Source: Pseudomonas viridiflava (GTDB taxonomy: Bacteria > Pseudomonadota > Gammaproteobacteria > Pseudomonadales > Pseudomonadaceae). Taken from it: a stretch of 40,423 bases of DNA. Position 1 is the first letter of the stretch. Each line of letters opens with the position of its first letter. A model generated the notes under the pieces. That model saw only the letters and a program-made list of their open reading frames with translations. It ran no database searches and was not told where the DNA came from. The DNA is taken from positions 1 through 40,423 of the forward strand of contig NZ_UTHA01000256.1 in NCBI RefSeq assembly GCF_900582195.1, written 5' to 3'. A program made the position numbers and the translations under genes. Below, one piece after another: positions 1 through 8,653 of this stretch.

Positions 1-331
1 GGATTGATCCGGGCGCAGCGCCTACGGTTTGCTTCGCTGCACCTCCTCTCGCTGTGTTTGGCTTCGCCAAACGGTCGCTGCGCTCCCACGCCCGGATCAA
101 TCCCTCCACTCAGCCTTCCGACGTCGCCCGTGGATCAAGATCAAAAGCGGTACTCGAGCTAACGCTCATTGTGTTGAGTGGTGAGAAGCAGAAGCAGTTG
201 GACTCAATCCTTGTGGACGCTGGCTTGCCAGCAATGGCGGCCTGACAGCCGACCTGTTTCTGGCAGGCTGCACACGGTCCAAATGTGGGAGCGAGCTTGC
301 TCGCGAAAGCGCTCCCACAGTCACCTCAACC
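1..331. other. Gene-free stretch with a compound palindrome and one REP
   Basis: I see no credible gene here. Bases 1-15 (GGATTGATCCGGGCG) are the exact reverse complement of bases 89-103. Inside that outer pair lies a second hairpin, GTTTGGC-TTC-GCCAAAC, at 56-72. The unit is a compound palindromic element whose left edge may continue outside the window. A REP hairpin occupies 284-319, directly downstream of the amidohydrolase stop, where it may act as an mRNA end. The bases between 104 and 283 show nothing I can name. Confidence 0.6.
284..319. repeat. REP palindrome
   Basis: Single REP copy, GTGGGAGCGAGCTTGCTCGCGAAAGC, closed by GCGCTCCCACA. It matches the other REP copies in this window and lies 13 bases beyond the stop of the M20 amidohydrolase gene. 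Confidence 0.85.
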
Positions 332-1666
332 CTACTTGCCTGCCCCCGCATTGGCATACAAATAATCCGTCGCCAACGAAGCCAATGTCCTCACACCGAC
401 CACCAGCGCCGACTCATCCACAAAGAACCCCGGATTATGATTCGGCGCAGCCTTGCTCATGTCCTGATCCCGCGGTGTCACGCCGAGAAACACAAACAGC
501 CCCGGCACTTCCTTGGCATAGAACGAAAAGTCTTCCGCGCCCCCCACCAGCGGTGCATTCACGACATCGTCCTTGGCCGCCCATTTCAACGTCGGCAGCA
601 TTTTTTCCGTCAGCGCCGGGTTGTTAATGGTCGGGTCGTATTTTTCGATGATGGTGACATCCGCTTTCGCACCACCGCTTTCGGCGATTTTTTCCACGGT
701 CTGGCGGACGTCGGCATGCAGCTTCTGGCGGATGCCGTAGTCGTAGGAGCGGATGGTGCCGCTCATGTCGACGGATTCGGGAATGATGTTGTAGCGGGTG
801 CCGCCGTTGATGGTGCCGATGCTGACGACTGACGGATAAGAAGAAATGTCGGTGCGGCGGCTGACCACGGTTTGCAGGCCGACGATGGTTTGTGCGCCGA
901 CGGTGATCGGGTCGATGCCGTCCCATGGGCGGCCGGCGTGGGTTTGTTTGCCGAGGATTTTGATGCGCAGGTCGTCGGAGCTGGCGAGGGTGGCGCCGGG
1001 GCGGTAGGCGATCTGGCCGGCGGGGACACCGGCCCAGACGTGCAGGCCGAAGACGGCGTCGGGTTTCGGTGATTTCATCACGCCTTCCTCGACCATCATC
1101 TTCGCGCCCCAGGTGTTTTTGCCGTCGGGGATGAAGTCGCTCGGGCCTTCTTCGGCGGGCTGGAAGTAGAACACCACGGAGCCGGGCAGGGTGTCGCGCA
1201 TGCCTGTGAGAATTTTCGCTGTGCTGAGCAGGATAGCGGTGTGGGCGTCGTGGCCGCAGGCGTGCATGACGTCGACTTCTTTGTCCAGATAGATGCCTTT
1301 GGCTTTCGAGGCGAACGGCAGGTCGGCGACTTCCTTGACCGGCAACGCGTCCATGTCGGCGCGCAGGGCCACGGTCGGGCCGGGCAGGGCGCCCTTGAGG
1401 ACGGCGACCACGCCGGTGCGGGCGACGCCGGTTTTGACTTCGAGGCCCATGGCTTTGAGTTGTTTGGCGACTAGGTCTGCGGTGCGTTTTTCTGTGTTGC
1501 CGAGTTCTGGATGGGCGTGGATGTCGCGGCGGGTTTCCAGCAGTTCTGGTTCGAGTTTTTGCGCCTGTTCGGCGATCGTTGCGCGGGTGCTTTCCAGTGT
1601 TGCGGCGCCGGCGTGGCTGGCGAACAGGGTGAGTAGAACGGCTTGGGCAATGCGCGTCAGTTGCAT
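332..1666 (-). CDS. Exported M20-family amidohydrolase (hippurate hydrolase-like)
   Basis: Protein of 444 aa of the M20D metallopeptidase/amidohydrolase family, which hydrolyses N-acyl amino acids or amide bonds with a two-metal centre. Residues 1-21 form a signal peptide (MQLTRIAQAV, then a hydrophobic core ending SHAGAA), so it should act in the periplasm. The metal-binding signature HACGHDAH is at 135-142 and the acidic pair PAEEG at 170-174. An ALRADMDALP segment (100-109) and a C-terminal NHNPGFFVDE motif are also family hallmarks. I chose the ATG at 1666 because AAGGAGAA lies a few bases upstream and the signal peptide begins there; the reading frame itself is open further upstream. It lies 64 bp downstream of the MscS-like gene on the same strand and may be cotranscribed with it. 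The natural substrate cannot be read from the sequence. Confidence 0.88.
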   Translation of the reverse strand: MQLTRIAQAVLLTLFASHAGAATLESTRATIAEQAQKLEPELLETRRDIHAHPELGNTEKRTADLVAKQLKAMGLEVKTGVARTGVVAVLKGALPGPTVALRADMDALPVKEVADLPFASKAKGIYLDKEVDVMHACGHDAHTAILLSTAKILTGMRDTLPGSVVFYFQPAEEGPSDFIPDGKNTWGAKMMVEEGVMKSPKPDAVFGLHVWAGVPAGQIAYRPGATLASSDDLRIKILGKQTHAGRPWDGIDPITVGAQTIVGLQTVVSRRTDISSYPSVVSIGTINGGTRYNIIPESVDMSGTIRSYDYGIRQKLHADVRQTVEKIAESGGAKADVTIIEKYDPTINNPALTEKMLPTLKWAAKDDVVNAPLVGGAEDFSFYAKEVPGLFVFLGVTPRDQDMSKAAPNHNPGFFVDESALVVGVRTLASLATDYLYANAGAGK

Positions 1667-1730
1667 CGGGTTCTCCTTGATTATTGTTGTCGGGCTTCCC
1701 TGCCTGTGACTGCAACCGCGCGCCTGAGTG

Positions 1731-3884
1731 CTATTCCTTCGGTTGACCGCCACCGGCAGTGATCACTTGCACGCTCATACGCGGCGTCGCCAGATCGAGC
1801 CCGGCTTCGTCGAGATGGCGCTTGAGCGACAGGTTGAACGCCCGGGACACTTCCCACTGTTTGATCGGCGCAGTCTTGAACCGCGCGCGCAGAATCGCGC
1901 TGCCGGATTCGAAACTCTCGACACCCTGGATCTCCAGCGGTGACCAGATGTTGCGCCGTTGCAGCGGGTCGGTGCGCATCTTCTGGCCGACTTCGCGCAT
2001 CAGTTTGATCGCGTCGTCGATTTCCATGTTGTACGGCACCGCCACGCGGAAGATCGCGTAGCCGAATTCCCGCGAGTAGTTCTTGATGCTTTTGATTTCG
2101 CTGAACGGGATGGTGTGGACGATGCCGTCGATGTCGCGCAGGCGCACGGTGCGGATGGTCAGGCCTTCGACGGTGCCGAGGTGGCCGCCGACATCCACGT
2201 AGTCATCGATGGCCAGCGAATCTTCGATGATGATGAACAGGCCGGTGATCAGGTCCGCGACCAGTGACTGCGCACCGAAACCGATAGCCAGACCGATCAC
2301 ACCGGCACCGGCCAGCAGTGGTGTGACGTTCATGCCCATGTTGGCCAGCGCGACGATCAGCGCAATGATGAAGATCGCCACGAACAGTACGTTGCGGATC
2401 AGCGGCATCATCGTTTGTGCGCGGGCATTCGCCAAGCCTTTGCGCGAGCGGGTGAGGGCGTGGTGCACGGCGGTGTCGGCGAGGATCCAGATCAGCCAGG
2501 AGAAAATCAGTGTGCCGATCAGGCTGAACAGTTTGACGCTGACGTCATGCCCTTCGCCCTCGGCAAAACCGATCAGCGACTGGCCCCAGACACGCAGGCC
2601 CAACTCGATGAAAACCAGCCAGACCAGCAGGTGCGCGAGGGTGTAGAAGAAGCTTTTCAGGCGTTCGGAGTAGAGCGCGTGACGCTTCGGCCCACGCTGC
2701 GGTTTCAGTGAATGCCGGCGCACGAGGCCGTTGATCACCATGCACATCACCAGCAGCACGGTGCAGATCAGCGACTGGCGCAGGGCGGTGCTGGTGTCCC
2801 CGGCGGAGACGAAGGTGGCGAACAGCGAGATGCCGACCAGTACCAGCGCCGGCACGTACCAGAAGGTACCGAGGATTTCGATGGTGTCGCTGAGGGCGCG
2901 GCGGGTCAGGCGTCGCGACAGCGGCTGGTTGCGGATCAGGTGCGCAATCGGCCGGCGGAAACGCAGGATGAACAGACCGGTGGACAGTGCCGCGAGGACA
3001 TTGGCGATGGTCGCGGCGGTGTGGGCCAGATGCACGCCCAGGCTTTCGATCAGACGCGGGTCGTTCAGGGCTTCACCGAACGCGGCGAAGCTACCGATCA
3101 GCCACAACGGCCGGAACGCCTGATGACGCAGGATGTACAGCGCACGATGGCGGTGCGGGCCGTCGAGCAGGGAAAACGCGATCACGCAGATCGCCGAGAA
3201 ACAGGTGCCGACCACCAGCGCATAGGCGAGCACCATCGCCAGGCTTTTGCCCAGTGACGACGGTAAGGCGTAGCTCATGTAGACGGTCATCACCAAAGCG
3301 ATCAGCCACGGCCCGAGCTTGCGCAAAGCGAAGCGCAGCATGTCGAGGGCTTTGGGGTGTTGCGGCAGTTCTTCGGTAAGGCCGAAGCGCATGCGCACCC
3401 GATGGCCGAGCCAGATCAGCGCGGCAGCGAGCAGGCTCCACACTGCGAGGATCATGGCGAAGCCGAAGATGATTGGCAGCCACTCGTTGGCCGGCAGCAT
3501 CATCGCGCTCAGTTCGTCCTTGGCCAGGTCGAACTCGTTGCCCCAGCGGTTGAGCGGGCTGTCGGCGCCGGTGAATTGTTTTTCGAAGCTGGACAGGGTG
3601 CCGCCGATCAGGCCGAGCACGCCCTCTTCAGGGCTGGCCTGGGCCTTTTTGGTGGCGTCGCGCAGCTTTTTCAGATCGGTCAGCAACTGTGCGCGTTGCT
3701 TGTCGTTTTCCAGCGACTTGATGACTTCGTCGAGGGACTGGCCGAGCGGCTCCTGCGCTTCGGGCTGCGCTTTGTTGGTGTTAAGCAGACCGGGCAAACC
3801 GACGGCGTGGGCGGGCGCCAGCGGCAGCAGCGTCATCAGGCAGACGAGGAACAGACTGGGCAAAGCAAAAAGACGAGCGAACAC
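1731..3884 (-). CDS. MscS-family mechanosensitive channel, YbiO-like
   Basis: Large member of the MscS family (717 aa from the chosen GTG start), an inner-membrane channel that releases solutes on hypo-osmotic shock. A signal peptide covers about 1-27, ending LAPAHA. A periplasmic segment rich in Gln, Lys and Glu follows, then many membrane helices. The C-terminal third has the MscS core: the pore helix LLAGAGVIGLAIGFGAQSLV, then the beta domain with DDYVDVGGHLGTVE. Length and layout match E. coli YbiO as I remember it. The GTG at 3884 (VFARLFALP) is preferred because the signal peptide starts there; the longer open frame begins with a polar stretch that has no RBS. A gene for a 58-aa membrane protein lies 77 bp upstream and the M20 amidohydrolase gene 64 bp downstream. 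Confidence 0.85.
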   Translation of the reverse strand: MFARLFALPSLFLVCLMTLLPLAPAHAVGLPGLLNTNKAQPEAQEPLGQSLDEVIKSLENDKQRAQLLTDLKKLRDATKKAQASPEEGVLGLIGGTLSSFEKQFTGADSPLNRWGNEFDLAKDELSAMMLPANEWLPIIFGFAMILAVWSLLAAALIWLGHRVRMRFGLTEELPQHPKALDMLRFALRKLGPWLIALVMTVYMSYALPSSLGKSLAMVLAYALVVGTCFSAICVIAFSLLDGPHRHRALYILRHQAFRPLWLIGSFAAFGEALNDPRLIESLGVHLAHTAATIANVLAALSTGLFILRFRRPIAHLIRNQPLSRRLTRRALSDTIEILGTFWYVPALVLVGISLFATFVSAGDTSTALRQSLICTVLLVMCMVINGLVRRHSLKPQRGPKRHALYSERLKSFFYTLAHLLVWLVFIELGLRVWGQSLIGFAEGEGHDVSVKLFSLIGTLIFSWLIWILADTAVHHALTRSRKGLANARAQTMMPLIRNVLFVAIFIIALIVALANMGMNVTPLLAGAGVIGLAIGFGAQSLVADLITGLFIIIEDSLAIDDYVDVGGHLGTVEGLTIRTVRLRDIDGIVHTIPFSEIKSIKNYSREFGYAIFRVAVPYNMEIDDAIKLMREVGQKMRTDPLQRRNIWSPLEIQGVESFESGSAILRARFKTAPIKQWEVSRAFNLSLKRHLDEAGLDLATPRMSVQVITAGGGQPKE

Positions 3885-3961
3885 TAGGCGGTCAACCTCG
3901 CAAGGGGCGGATTCGCTGGAGTGTACGAGGCCCACTAAAGCAATGCGAGCCGGGCGCGGAT

Positions 3962-4138
3962 TTATTCGTTGAGTTTGGCGAGGATCTTGTAGACCACGGT
4001 GGCGAGGATCGTCAGCATGCCGATCCACATGGCGAACACGCCGGCGTTCTTGTCACGGAAGTTGAAGCCGATGGCCAGCAGGATCATTCCGCTCAGAATC
4101 GGAATGAGCATGGCGTGGAACGAAGACATCGAGATCAT
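3962..4138 (-). CDS. Small two-helix membrane protein (58 aa)
   Basis: The open frame runs from ATG at 4138 to TAA at 3962-3964. The translation begins MISMSSFHAMLIPILSGMI and ends YKILAKLNE. It has two hydrophobic segments, about residues 8-25 and 33-53, separated by a charged loop (FRDKNAG), which suggests an inner-membrane hairpin protein. An AAGG element lies 8 bases upstream of the start. The gene directly precedes the MscS-like channel on the same strand with a 77-bp gap, so the two may be cotranscribed. I do not recognise a named family. The clean codon use, RBS and membrane layout favour a real gene; function is unknown. Confidence 0.6.
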   Translation of the reverse strand: MISMSSFHAMLIPILSGMILLAIGFNFRDKNAGVFAMWIGMLTILATVVYKILAKLNE

Positions 4139-4254
4139 GGAGACTGCCTTGTCGAAATGAATGATGTAAGTCTAGGTCGGTTTTGGCTGAGCCGTGCTGA
4201 TGTGTATCAGAACCGAGTCAGTCCCAAGATGAAATTTGTGTTGTCTGGACTGCC

Positions 4255-4320
4255 GCTTTCGCGAGCAGGCTCGCTCCCACATTGGAATGCATTTCAAACT
4301 GTGGGAGCGAGCCTGCTCCG
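4255..4320. repeat. Inverted REP pair
   Basis: Two REP copies face each other: TTCGCGAGCAGGCTCGCTCCCAC ends at 4280 and GTGGGAGCGAGCCTGCTCCG covers 4301-4320, with 20 bp between. The pair lies between the apeB stop and the start of the 58-aa membrane protein gene. The right copy is slightly truncated at its CGCGAA end. Confidence 0.85.
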
Positions 4321-4349
4321 GGTGGCGATCCGACGAAGCTTTTAAGCTT

Positions 4350-5639
4350 TTAAGGCAACTGGCGGCAGGCGTAGAACGCGCTGAGCACTTTGACCAGATG
4401 CGCCAGGTCGTGGCTGCCGCACAGTTCGCGGATCGAGTGCATGGCGAAGGTCGGCAGGCCGATATCGACGGTGCGCACACCGAGGTGGCTGGCAGTGATA
4501 GGGCCGATGGTCGAGCCGCAACCCATGTCGCTGCGCACCACGAAGCTCTGTACCGGCACTTCTTCGGCCATGCACAGATGGCGGAAGAACCCGGCGGTTT
4601 CGCTGTTGGTGGCGTAGCGCTGGTTGCTGTTGACCTTGATCACCGGGCCGGCGTTGAGTTTCGGGCCGTGGTTGGCGTCGTGCTTTTCTGCGTAGTTGGG
4701 GTGTACGCCGTGGGCGTTGTCGGCCGAGACCAGCAGGGATTTCTGGATGGTGCGGACAAACTCGTCACCTTCCGGCAGCAGACGACGCAGGGTCTGTTCG
4801 AGCATCGGGCCATCGGCACCGCAAGCCGAGCAGGAGCCGACTTCTTCGTGGTCGTTGCACACCAATACGCAGGTTTCGTCGGTTTCGGCGGTGAGCAAGG
4901 CTTGCAGGCCGGCGTAGCACGACAGCAGGTTGTCGAGGCGTGCGCCGGCAATGAAATCGCCGTTGAGGCCGATGACTGCAGCGCTTTGCGTGTCGTAGAA
5001 GCTCAGCTCGTAATCGAGCACGACGTCGGCGTTCAAACCGTGTTCGCGGGCCAGTTGATCGGTGAGCACGGCGCGGAAGTCGACGCGCTCGTCACCGGCG
5101 AATTGCGCGAGGATCGGCGGCAGTTCGGTCTGCGCGTTGATCGCCCAGCCCTGATTGGCTTCACGGTTGAGGTGAATGGCCAGATTCGGAATGATCGCGA
5201 TCGGCGCCTTGAAGTCGATCAACTGGCTCTCGACCTTGCCATCACGGCGGAAGGTCACGCGGCCGGCCAGCGACAGATCGCGGTCGAACCACGGTGCGAG
5301 CAGCGCGCCGCCGTAGACTTCAACGCCCAGCTGCCAGAAACCCTGACGCTGCAGCTCCGGTTGCGGCTTGACCCGCAGGCACGGGCTGTCAGTGTGCGCG
5401 CCGACCAGGCGGATACCGCCGTGCAGCGGTGAAGTGCGGCCCATTTTGATCGCGACAATCGAGGAGTCGTTACGGGTGACGTAATAGCGGCCGTTCGGCT
5501 CGGTGGTCCATGGCTCGCGCTCGTCCAGGCGCACATAACCGGCGGCCTCCAGACGCTGCACCAGGCTGGCGGTGGCGTGGAACGGGGTAGGGGAGGCCTT
5601 GAGAAAGTCGATCAGGCCTTGGTTCAACTCTTCGCGCAT
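4350..5639 (-). CDS. apeB: M18 family aminopeptidase ApeB
   Basis: Cytosolic metallo-aminopeptidase of 429 aa, the usual length for bacterial M18 enzymes, which remove N-terminal residues from peptides, mostly acidic ones. Zinc ligands and catalytic residues are recognisable: AHTDSP at 81-86 (H82, D84), ARLDN around D236, DHEEVGS at 263-269, DMGCGSTIGP at 371-380 and FAMHS with H401. The opening MREELNQGLIDFLKASPTPFHA is typical of the family. The gene stands alone, flanked by REP pairs on both sides, with the convergent or divergent context giving no clue to regulation. I am confident of the family; the peptide preference is inferred from it. Confidence 0.94.
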   Translation of the reverse strand: MREELNQGLIDFLKASPTPFHATASLVQRLEAAGYVRLDEREPWTTEPNGRYYVTRNDSSIVAIKMGRTSPLHGGIRLVGAHTDSPCLRVKPQPELQRQGFWQLGVEVYGGALLAPWFDRDLSLAGRVTFRRDGKVESQLIDFKAPIAIIPNLAIHLNREANQGWAINAQTELPPILAQFAGDERVDFRAVLTDQLAREHGLNADVVLDYELSFYDTQSAAVIGLNGDFIAGARLDNLLSCYAGLQALLTAETDETCVLVCNDHEEVGSCSACGADGPMLEQTLRRLLPEGDEFVRTIQKSLLVSADNAHGVHPNYAEKHDANHGPKLNAGPVIKVNSNQRYATNSETAGFFRHLCMAEEVPVQSFVVRSDMGCGSTIGPITASHLGVRTVDIGLPTFAMHSIRELCGSHDLAHLVKVLSAFYACRQLP

Positions 5640-5730
5640 AAGAAACTCCAGACAGCAATGGGCGGGAGTTTAACGCATCGGCTTGAAGCTTGGGGCATGA
5701 CATGCGGTCTTGAAATGCATGCAAAAAACT

Positions 5731-5817
5731 GTGGGAGCGAGCTTGCTCGCGAAAGCGGTATCACATTCAACATTCATGTCGACTGATCAATTGCTTCGCG
5801 AGCAGGCTCGCTCCCAC
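5731..5817. repeat. Inverted REP pair
   Basis: GTGGGAGCGAGCTTGCTCGCGAAAGC at 5731-5756 faces TTCGCGAGCAGGCTCGCTCCCAC ending at 5817. It fills most of the gap between the rluA stop and the apeB start. Confidence 0.85.
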
Positions 5818-5835
5818 AGGGTGCGGTGGTGCTTG

Positions 5836-6471
5836 TCAGAACGGCGCGGGGCACTCGAAGCGCAGGCGTTCGCCGGTTTGCGGATGGGTAAAGCTGAGCA
5901 TACTCGCGTGCAGACACAAGCGTGGCCATGCCGCCAGAGCCTGCTCGTGGGCGTAGAGCCCGTCGCCGAGCAGGGGATGCCCGATCGACAGCATGTGCAC
6001 GCGCAACTGGTGCGAGCGGCCGGTGATCGGTGTCAGCTCGACGCGACACCAGTCACCGCAACGTTCCAGCACACGCCAGAAGGTCAGCGCGTGTTTGCCG
6101 AATTCGTGGTCGACCACGTGGCGCGGCTTGGTCGGCGGGTCGTAACGCAAGGGCAAGTCGATGCTGCCACTGTCGAGTTCCGGCTGACCCCAGGCCAGTG
6201 CGGTGTAAGCCTTTTCAGTTTCGCGGTCATGAAACTGGCGCGACAGTTCGCGGTGCGTGTCGGCGTCACGCGCCAGTAGAATAATGCCGGAGGTTTCCCA
6301 GTCCAGACGATGGACGATGCGCGCTTCCGGGTAGCCGTTTTCCTGCAAACGGGTAATCAGGCAATCCTTGTTGTCGTCAGCGCGACCGGGCACCGAGAGC
6401 AGCAACGTCGGTTTGTCGACCACCAGTACGGCGGCGTCCTGATGGATGATGCGGATGTTGGACAGCGGCAT
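5836..6471 (-). CDS. rluA: RluA-type rRNA/tRNA pseudouridine synthase
   Basis: Protein of 211 aa that isomerises specific uridines to pseudouridine; E. coli RluA acts on 23S rRNA U746 and tRNA U32. The catalytic motif HRLDWETSG lies at 54-62 with the nucleophilic aspartate at D57. LLSVPGR (24-30), PITGRSHQLRVHM and a C-terminal LHASMLSFTHP are all RluA signatures. There is no S4 domain, which together with the short length separates it from RluC and RluD. It lies downstream of the min operon on the same strand, but a strong hairpin at 6497-6544 separates the two, so it is probably transcribed independently. Confidence 0.9.
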   Translation of the reverse strand: MPLSNIRIIHQDAAVLVVDKPTLLLSVPGRADDNKDCLITRLQENGYPEARIVHRLDWETSGIILLARDADTHRELSRQFHDRETEKAYTALAWGQPELDSGSIDLPLRYDPPTKPRHVVDHEFGKHALTFWRVLERCGDWCRVELTPITGRSHQLRVHMLSIGHPLLGDGLYAHEQALAAWPRLCLHASMLSFTHPQTGERLRFECPAPF

Positions 6472-6496
6472 TAAAACAGCCTCGTAACAAATGCCA

Positions 6497-6544
6497 ACGG
6501 CGGTTCAGGGCCATTCCCGCATGGGGATGGCCCTGAACCGCCGT
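6497..6544. terminator. Long perfect hairpin ending the min operon
   Basis: An 18-bp perfect stem (ACGGCGGTTCAGGGCCAT at 6497-6514 with its complement at 6527-6544) extends through a further CCC/GGG to a GCAT loop. It lies 18 bp beyond the minE stop and 25 bp before the rluA start. A modest T-rich stretch follows in the minus direction. It is best read as the intrinsic terminator of minCDE. Confidence 0.75.
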
Positions 6545-6562
6545 CGTACCTGCCGGATCGAC

Positions 6563-6817
6563 TCAGCGATCGGGCAGGGTGATGTTGAGTTCCAGAATCG
6601 AGCAACTGCCCTGGCTTTCCAGTGCAACATGTACGTCGTCGTTGCCGATGTTGACGTACTTGCGGATCACGTCGACCAGTTCCTTCTGCAAGGCTGGCAA
6701 GTAATCCGGCGTGCTGCGCTGGCCGCGCTCATGCGCCACGATGATCTGTAGACGCTCTTTCGCTACCGAGGCGGTACTTGGCTTTTTGTTGGCACGAAAG
6801 AAGTCAAAAAGGTTCAT
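6563..6817 (-). CDS. minE: Cell division topological specificity factor MinE
   Basis: Protein of 84 aa with the standard MinE layout: an N-terminal membrane-targeting and MinD-binding segment (MNLFDFFRANKKPSTASVAK, then ERLQIIVAHER) followed by the dimeric topology domain. It stimulates MinD ATPase and drives the pole-to-pole oscillation that keeps MinC away from midcell. The ATG at 6817 overlaps the minD stop by one base (TAATG), which implies translational coupling and a close expression ratio. It is the last gene of minCDE and is followed by a strong hairpin. Confidence 0.97.
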   Translation of the reverse strand: MNLFDFFRANKKPSTASVAKERLQIIVAHERGQRSTPDYLPALQKELVDVIRKYVNIGNDDVHVALESQGSCSILELNITLPDR

Positions 6818-7629
6818 TACCTACCTCCAAACAGGCGCTCGAAGAATCCCTTCTTCGTAACATCGAGGAAACGATGTTCTTTTTCTTTGCCCAGCAGACG
6901 ATCAACGGCATCGCTGTACGCCTGACCGGCGTCGCTCTGATCGTCGAGAATTACCGGAACGCCCGAGTTGGAAGCTTTCAGGACCGCCTGCGATTCAGGG
7001 ATGACGCCCAGCAGGGTCACGGCCAGAATTTCCTTCACGTCTTCGACGCCCAGCATCTCGCCATCGCTGACGCGTTGCGGGTTGTAGCGGGTCAGCAGCA
7101 GGTGCTCCTTGATCGGCTCTTCGCCTTTTTCGGCACGACGCGATTTGCTGGCCAGCAGGCCCAGCATGCGGTCGGAGTCACGTACCGAGGACACTTCCGG
7201 GTTGGTCACGATGATCGCTTCGTCGGCGAAATACATGGCCAGGTGTGCGCCTTTCTCGATGCCCGCCGGGGAGTCGCAGACCACGAAGTCGAAGTCTTCC
7301 TTCAACTGCATCAGGACTTTTTCCACGCCTTCCTGGGTCAGCGCGTCTTTGTCGCGGGTCTGGCTGGCGGCCAGTACGTAGAGGTTTTCCAGGCGCTTGT
7401 CTTTGATCAGCGCCTGTTGCAGGTTGGCTTCGCCATTGACCACGTTGACGAAGTCATACACCACGCGGCGCTCGCAACCCATGATCAGGTCAAGGTTACG
7501 CAAGCCCACGTCGAAGTCGACGATCACTGTTTTGTGGCCGCGCAGTGCGAGGCCGGTACCGATAGCGGCGCTGGTGGTGGTCTTACCCACACCACCCTTG
7601 CCGGATGTAACCACGAGAATCTTGGCCAA
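6817..7629 (-). CDS. minD: Septum site-determining ATPase MinD
   Basis: Protein of 270 aa, a ParA/MinD-type ATPase at the inner membrane that recruits MinC and oscillates under control of MinE. The deviant Walker A motif SGKGGVGKTT starts at residue 9. DFDVGLRNLD and CDSPAGIE give the remaining nucleotide-site elements. The last residues (VTKKGFFERLFGGR) form the amphipathic membrane-targeting helix. It lies 169 bp downstream of minC and overlaps minE by one base. The gap to minC contains no gene or clear terminator that I can see. Confidence 0.97.
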   Translation of the reverse strand: MAKILVVTSGKGGVGKTTTSAAIGTGLALRGHKTVIVDFDVGLRNLDLIMGCERRVVYDFVNVVNGEANLQQALIKDKRLENLYVLAASQTRDKDALTQEGVEKVLMQLKEDFDFVVCDSPAGIEKGAHLAMYFADEAIIVTNPEVSSVRDSDRMLGLLASKSRRAEKGEEPIKEHLLLTRYNPQRVSDGEMLGVEDVKEILAVTLLGVIPESQAVLKASNSGVPVILDDQSDAGQAYSDAVDRLLGKEKEHRFLDVTKKGFFERLFGGR

Positions 7630-7798
7630 GGTGTTTCACCCCTAAGGAAGAAGGACTTTCTAGCCCCTGAAAAACATCTCTTGAAAACTACTGCAGTCGG
7701 ACAGCCTTGGCTGGAATTCGGCGTTGAGCCTTTTTCCTACTTCGTTTGAGCCGTTTTCGCTACGTTTTAGAGATGCTTGGAAAATGCGGCAGTATCCG

Positions 7799-8536
7799 TC
7801 AAAGCCGAATGATGTTCAACACGTCGGCCGACAGGCTGACCTGTACGCCGGAGCCCCACAGCGGATCGCGGCGCAAATCTTCGGAAACCTTGTAATGACC
7901 GGCGATGGAGATCAGTTCAGCGCTCAATTGCTGACAGAAAATCCGTGCCTTGGTATCACCCTTCACGCCGGCCAGCGCGCGGCCACGCATCGGGCCGTAT
8001 ACATGGATGTTGCCATCGGCGAGAAGTTCCGCCCCCGGGCTCACCGAAGACACCACCACCAAATCGCCACCCTGGGCATATATCTGTTGGCCACCACGTA
8101 CTGGCGTAGTGATGATGCGGGTCGGTTTGATGGTCGGCTCAGGGGGCTTTTCCGGTTTCTTTTTGACTTCCGGTTCCGGGGCCTCCAGAGGTCGCTCGCG
8201 GGCACCTGACGGTGGCAGCACCGGAACGTCGATGGCGATGGCAGCAGCGATGTCTTCGATGCGGCTGGCGCGAATGGCCAGGGTGCGCAGGCCATGTTGA
8301 CGGCACACGCGCATCAGGCCGGGCAGGTCGACGGCGCCTTCGCTTGGCGGCAATTTGTCCAGCGCCAGAACCAGCGGCGCATTGCTGAAGAAGTTCGGTG
8401 CCTGGGCGACTTTGGCGGCCAATTGCCGATCGAGGCTGTCGAGGTCGTTCCGGGCCAGTTCCAGCACAGTAATGGCCAGCATGCTGCCCTTGAGCTGGAA
8501 TACGGGATCTTGGTCTAACGGTTCGGTTTGGCTCAT
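7799..8536 (-). CDS. minC: Septum site-determining protein MinC
   Basis: FtsZ assembly inhibitor of 245 aa. The N-terminal domain (MSQTEPLDQDPVFQLKGSML onward) acts on FtsZ. A Pro/Glu/Lys-rich linker follows (about 120-150, EAPEPEVKKKPEKPPEP), then the beta-helical C-terminal domain with VRGGQQIYAQGGDLVV and HVYGPMRGRALAG, which dimerises and binds MinD. I chose the ATG at 8536: the frame is open upstream, but this start matches family length. The gene diverges from lpxL across 117 bp. It begins the minCDE operon. Confidence 0.95.
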   Translation of the reverse strand: MSQTEPLDQDPVFQLKGSMLAITVLELARNDLDSLDRQLAAKVAQAPNFFSNAPLVLALDKLPPSEGAVDLPGLMRVCRQHGLRTLAIRASRIEDIAAAIAIDVPVLPPSGARERPLEAPEPEVKKKPEKPPEPTIKPTRIITTPVRGGQQIYAQGGDLVVVSSVSPGAELLADGNIHVYGPMRGRALAGVKGDTKARIFCQQLSAELISIAGHYKVSEDLRRDPLWGSGVQVSLSADVLNIIRL

Positions 8537-8552
8537 GTCGGCATACAACGGC

Positions 8553-8581
8553 TTGTCACTAAAAGTGCCGAGACTTATAAC
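8553..8581 (+). promoter_or_regulatory. Sigma-70 type promoter for lpxL
   Basis: TTGTCA at 8553-8558 and TATAAC at 8576-8581 are separated by exactly 17 bp on the plus strand, within the minC/lpxL divergent region. The expected start of transcription is about 65 bp before the lpxL ATG. Both hexamers match consensus at five of six positions. Confidence 0.6.
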
Positions 8582-8653
8582 GAGAACGCCCGCGAGCCGC
8601 AAGCCGGGTCGAACGATGTAGAATGCGCGGCCACTGTATTTACGGAAGCTTTA

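Noticed and set aside
624..1715. Long Arg/Pro-rich frame inside the M20 gene
   Set aside because: Shadow frame of GC-rich coding sequence; the M20 frame has catalytic motifs and a ribosome site.
4236..5432. 398-codon plus-strand frame antisense to apeB
   Set aside because: It begins inside a REP element and lacks any domain; ApeB on the other strand has all active-site motifs.
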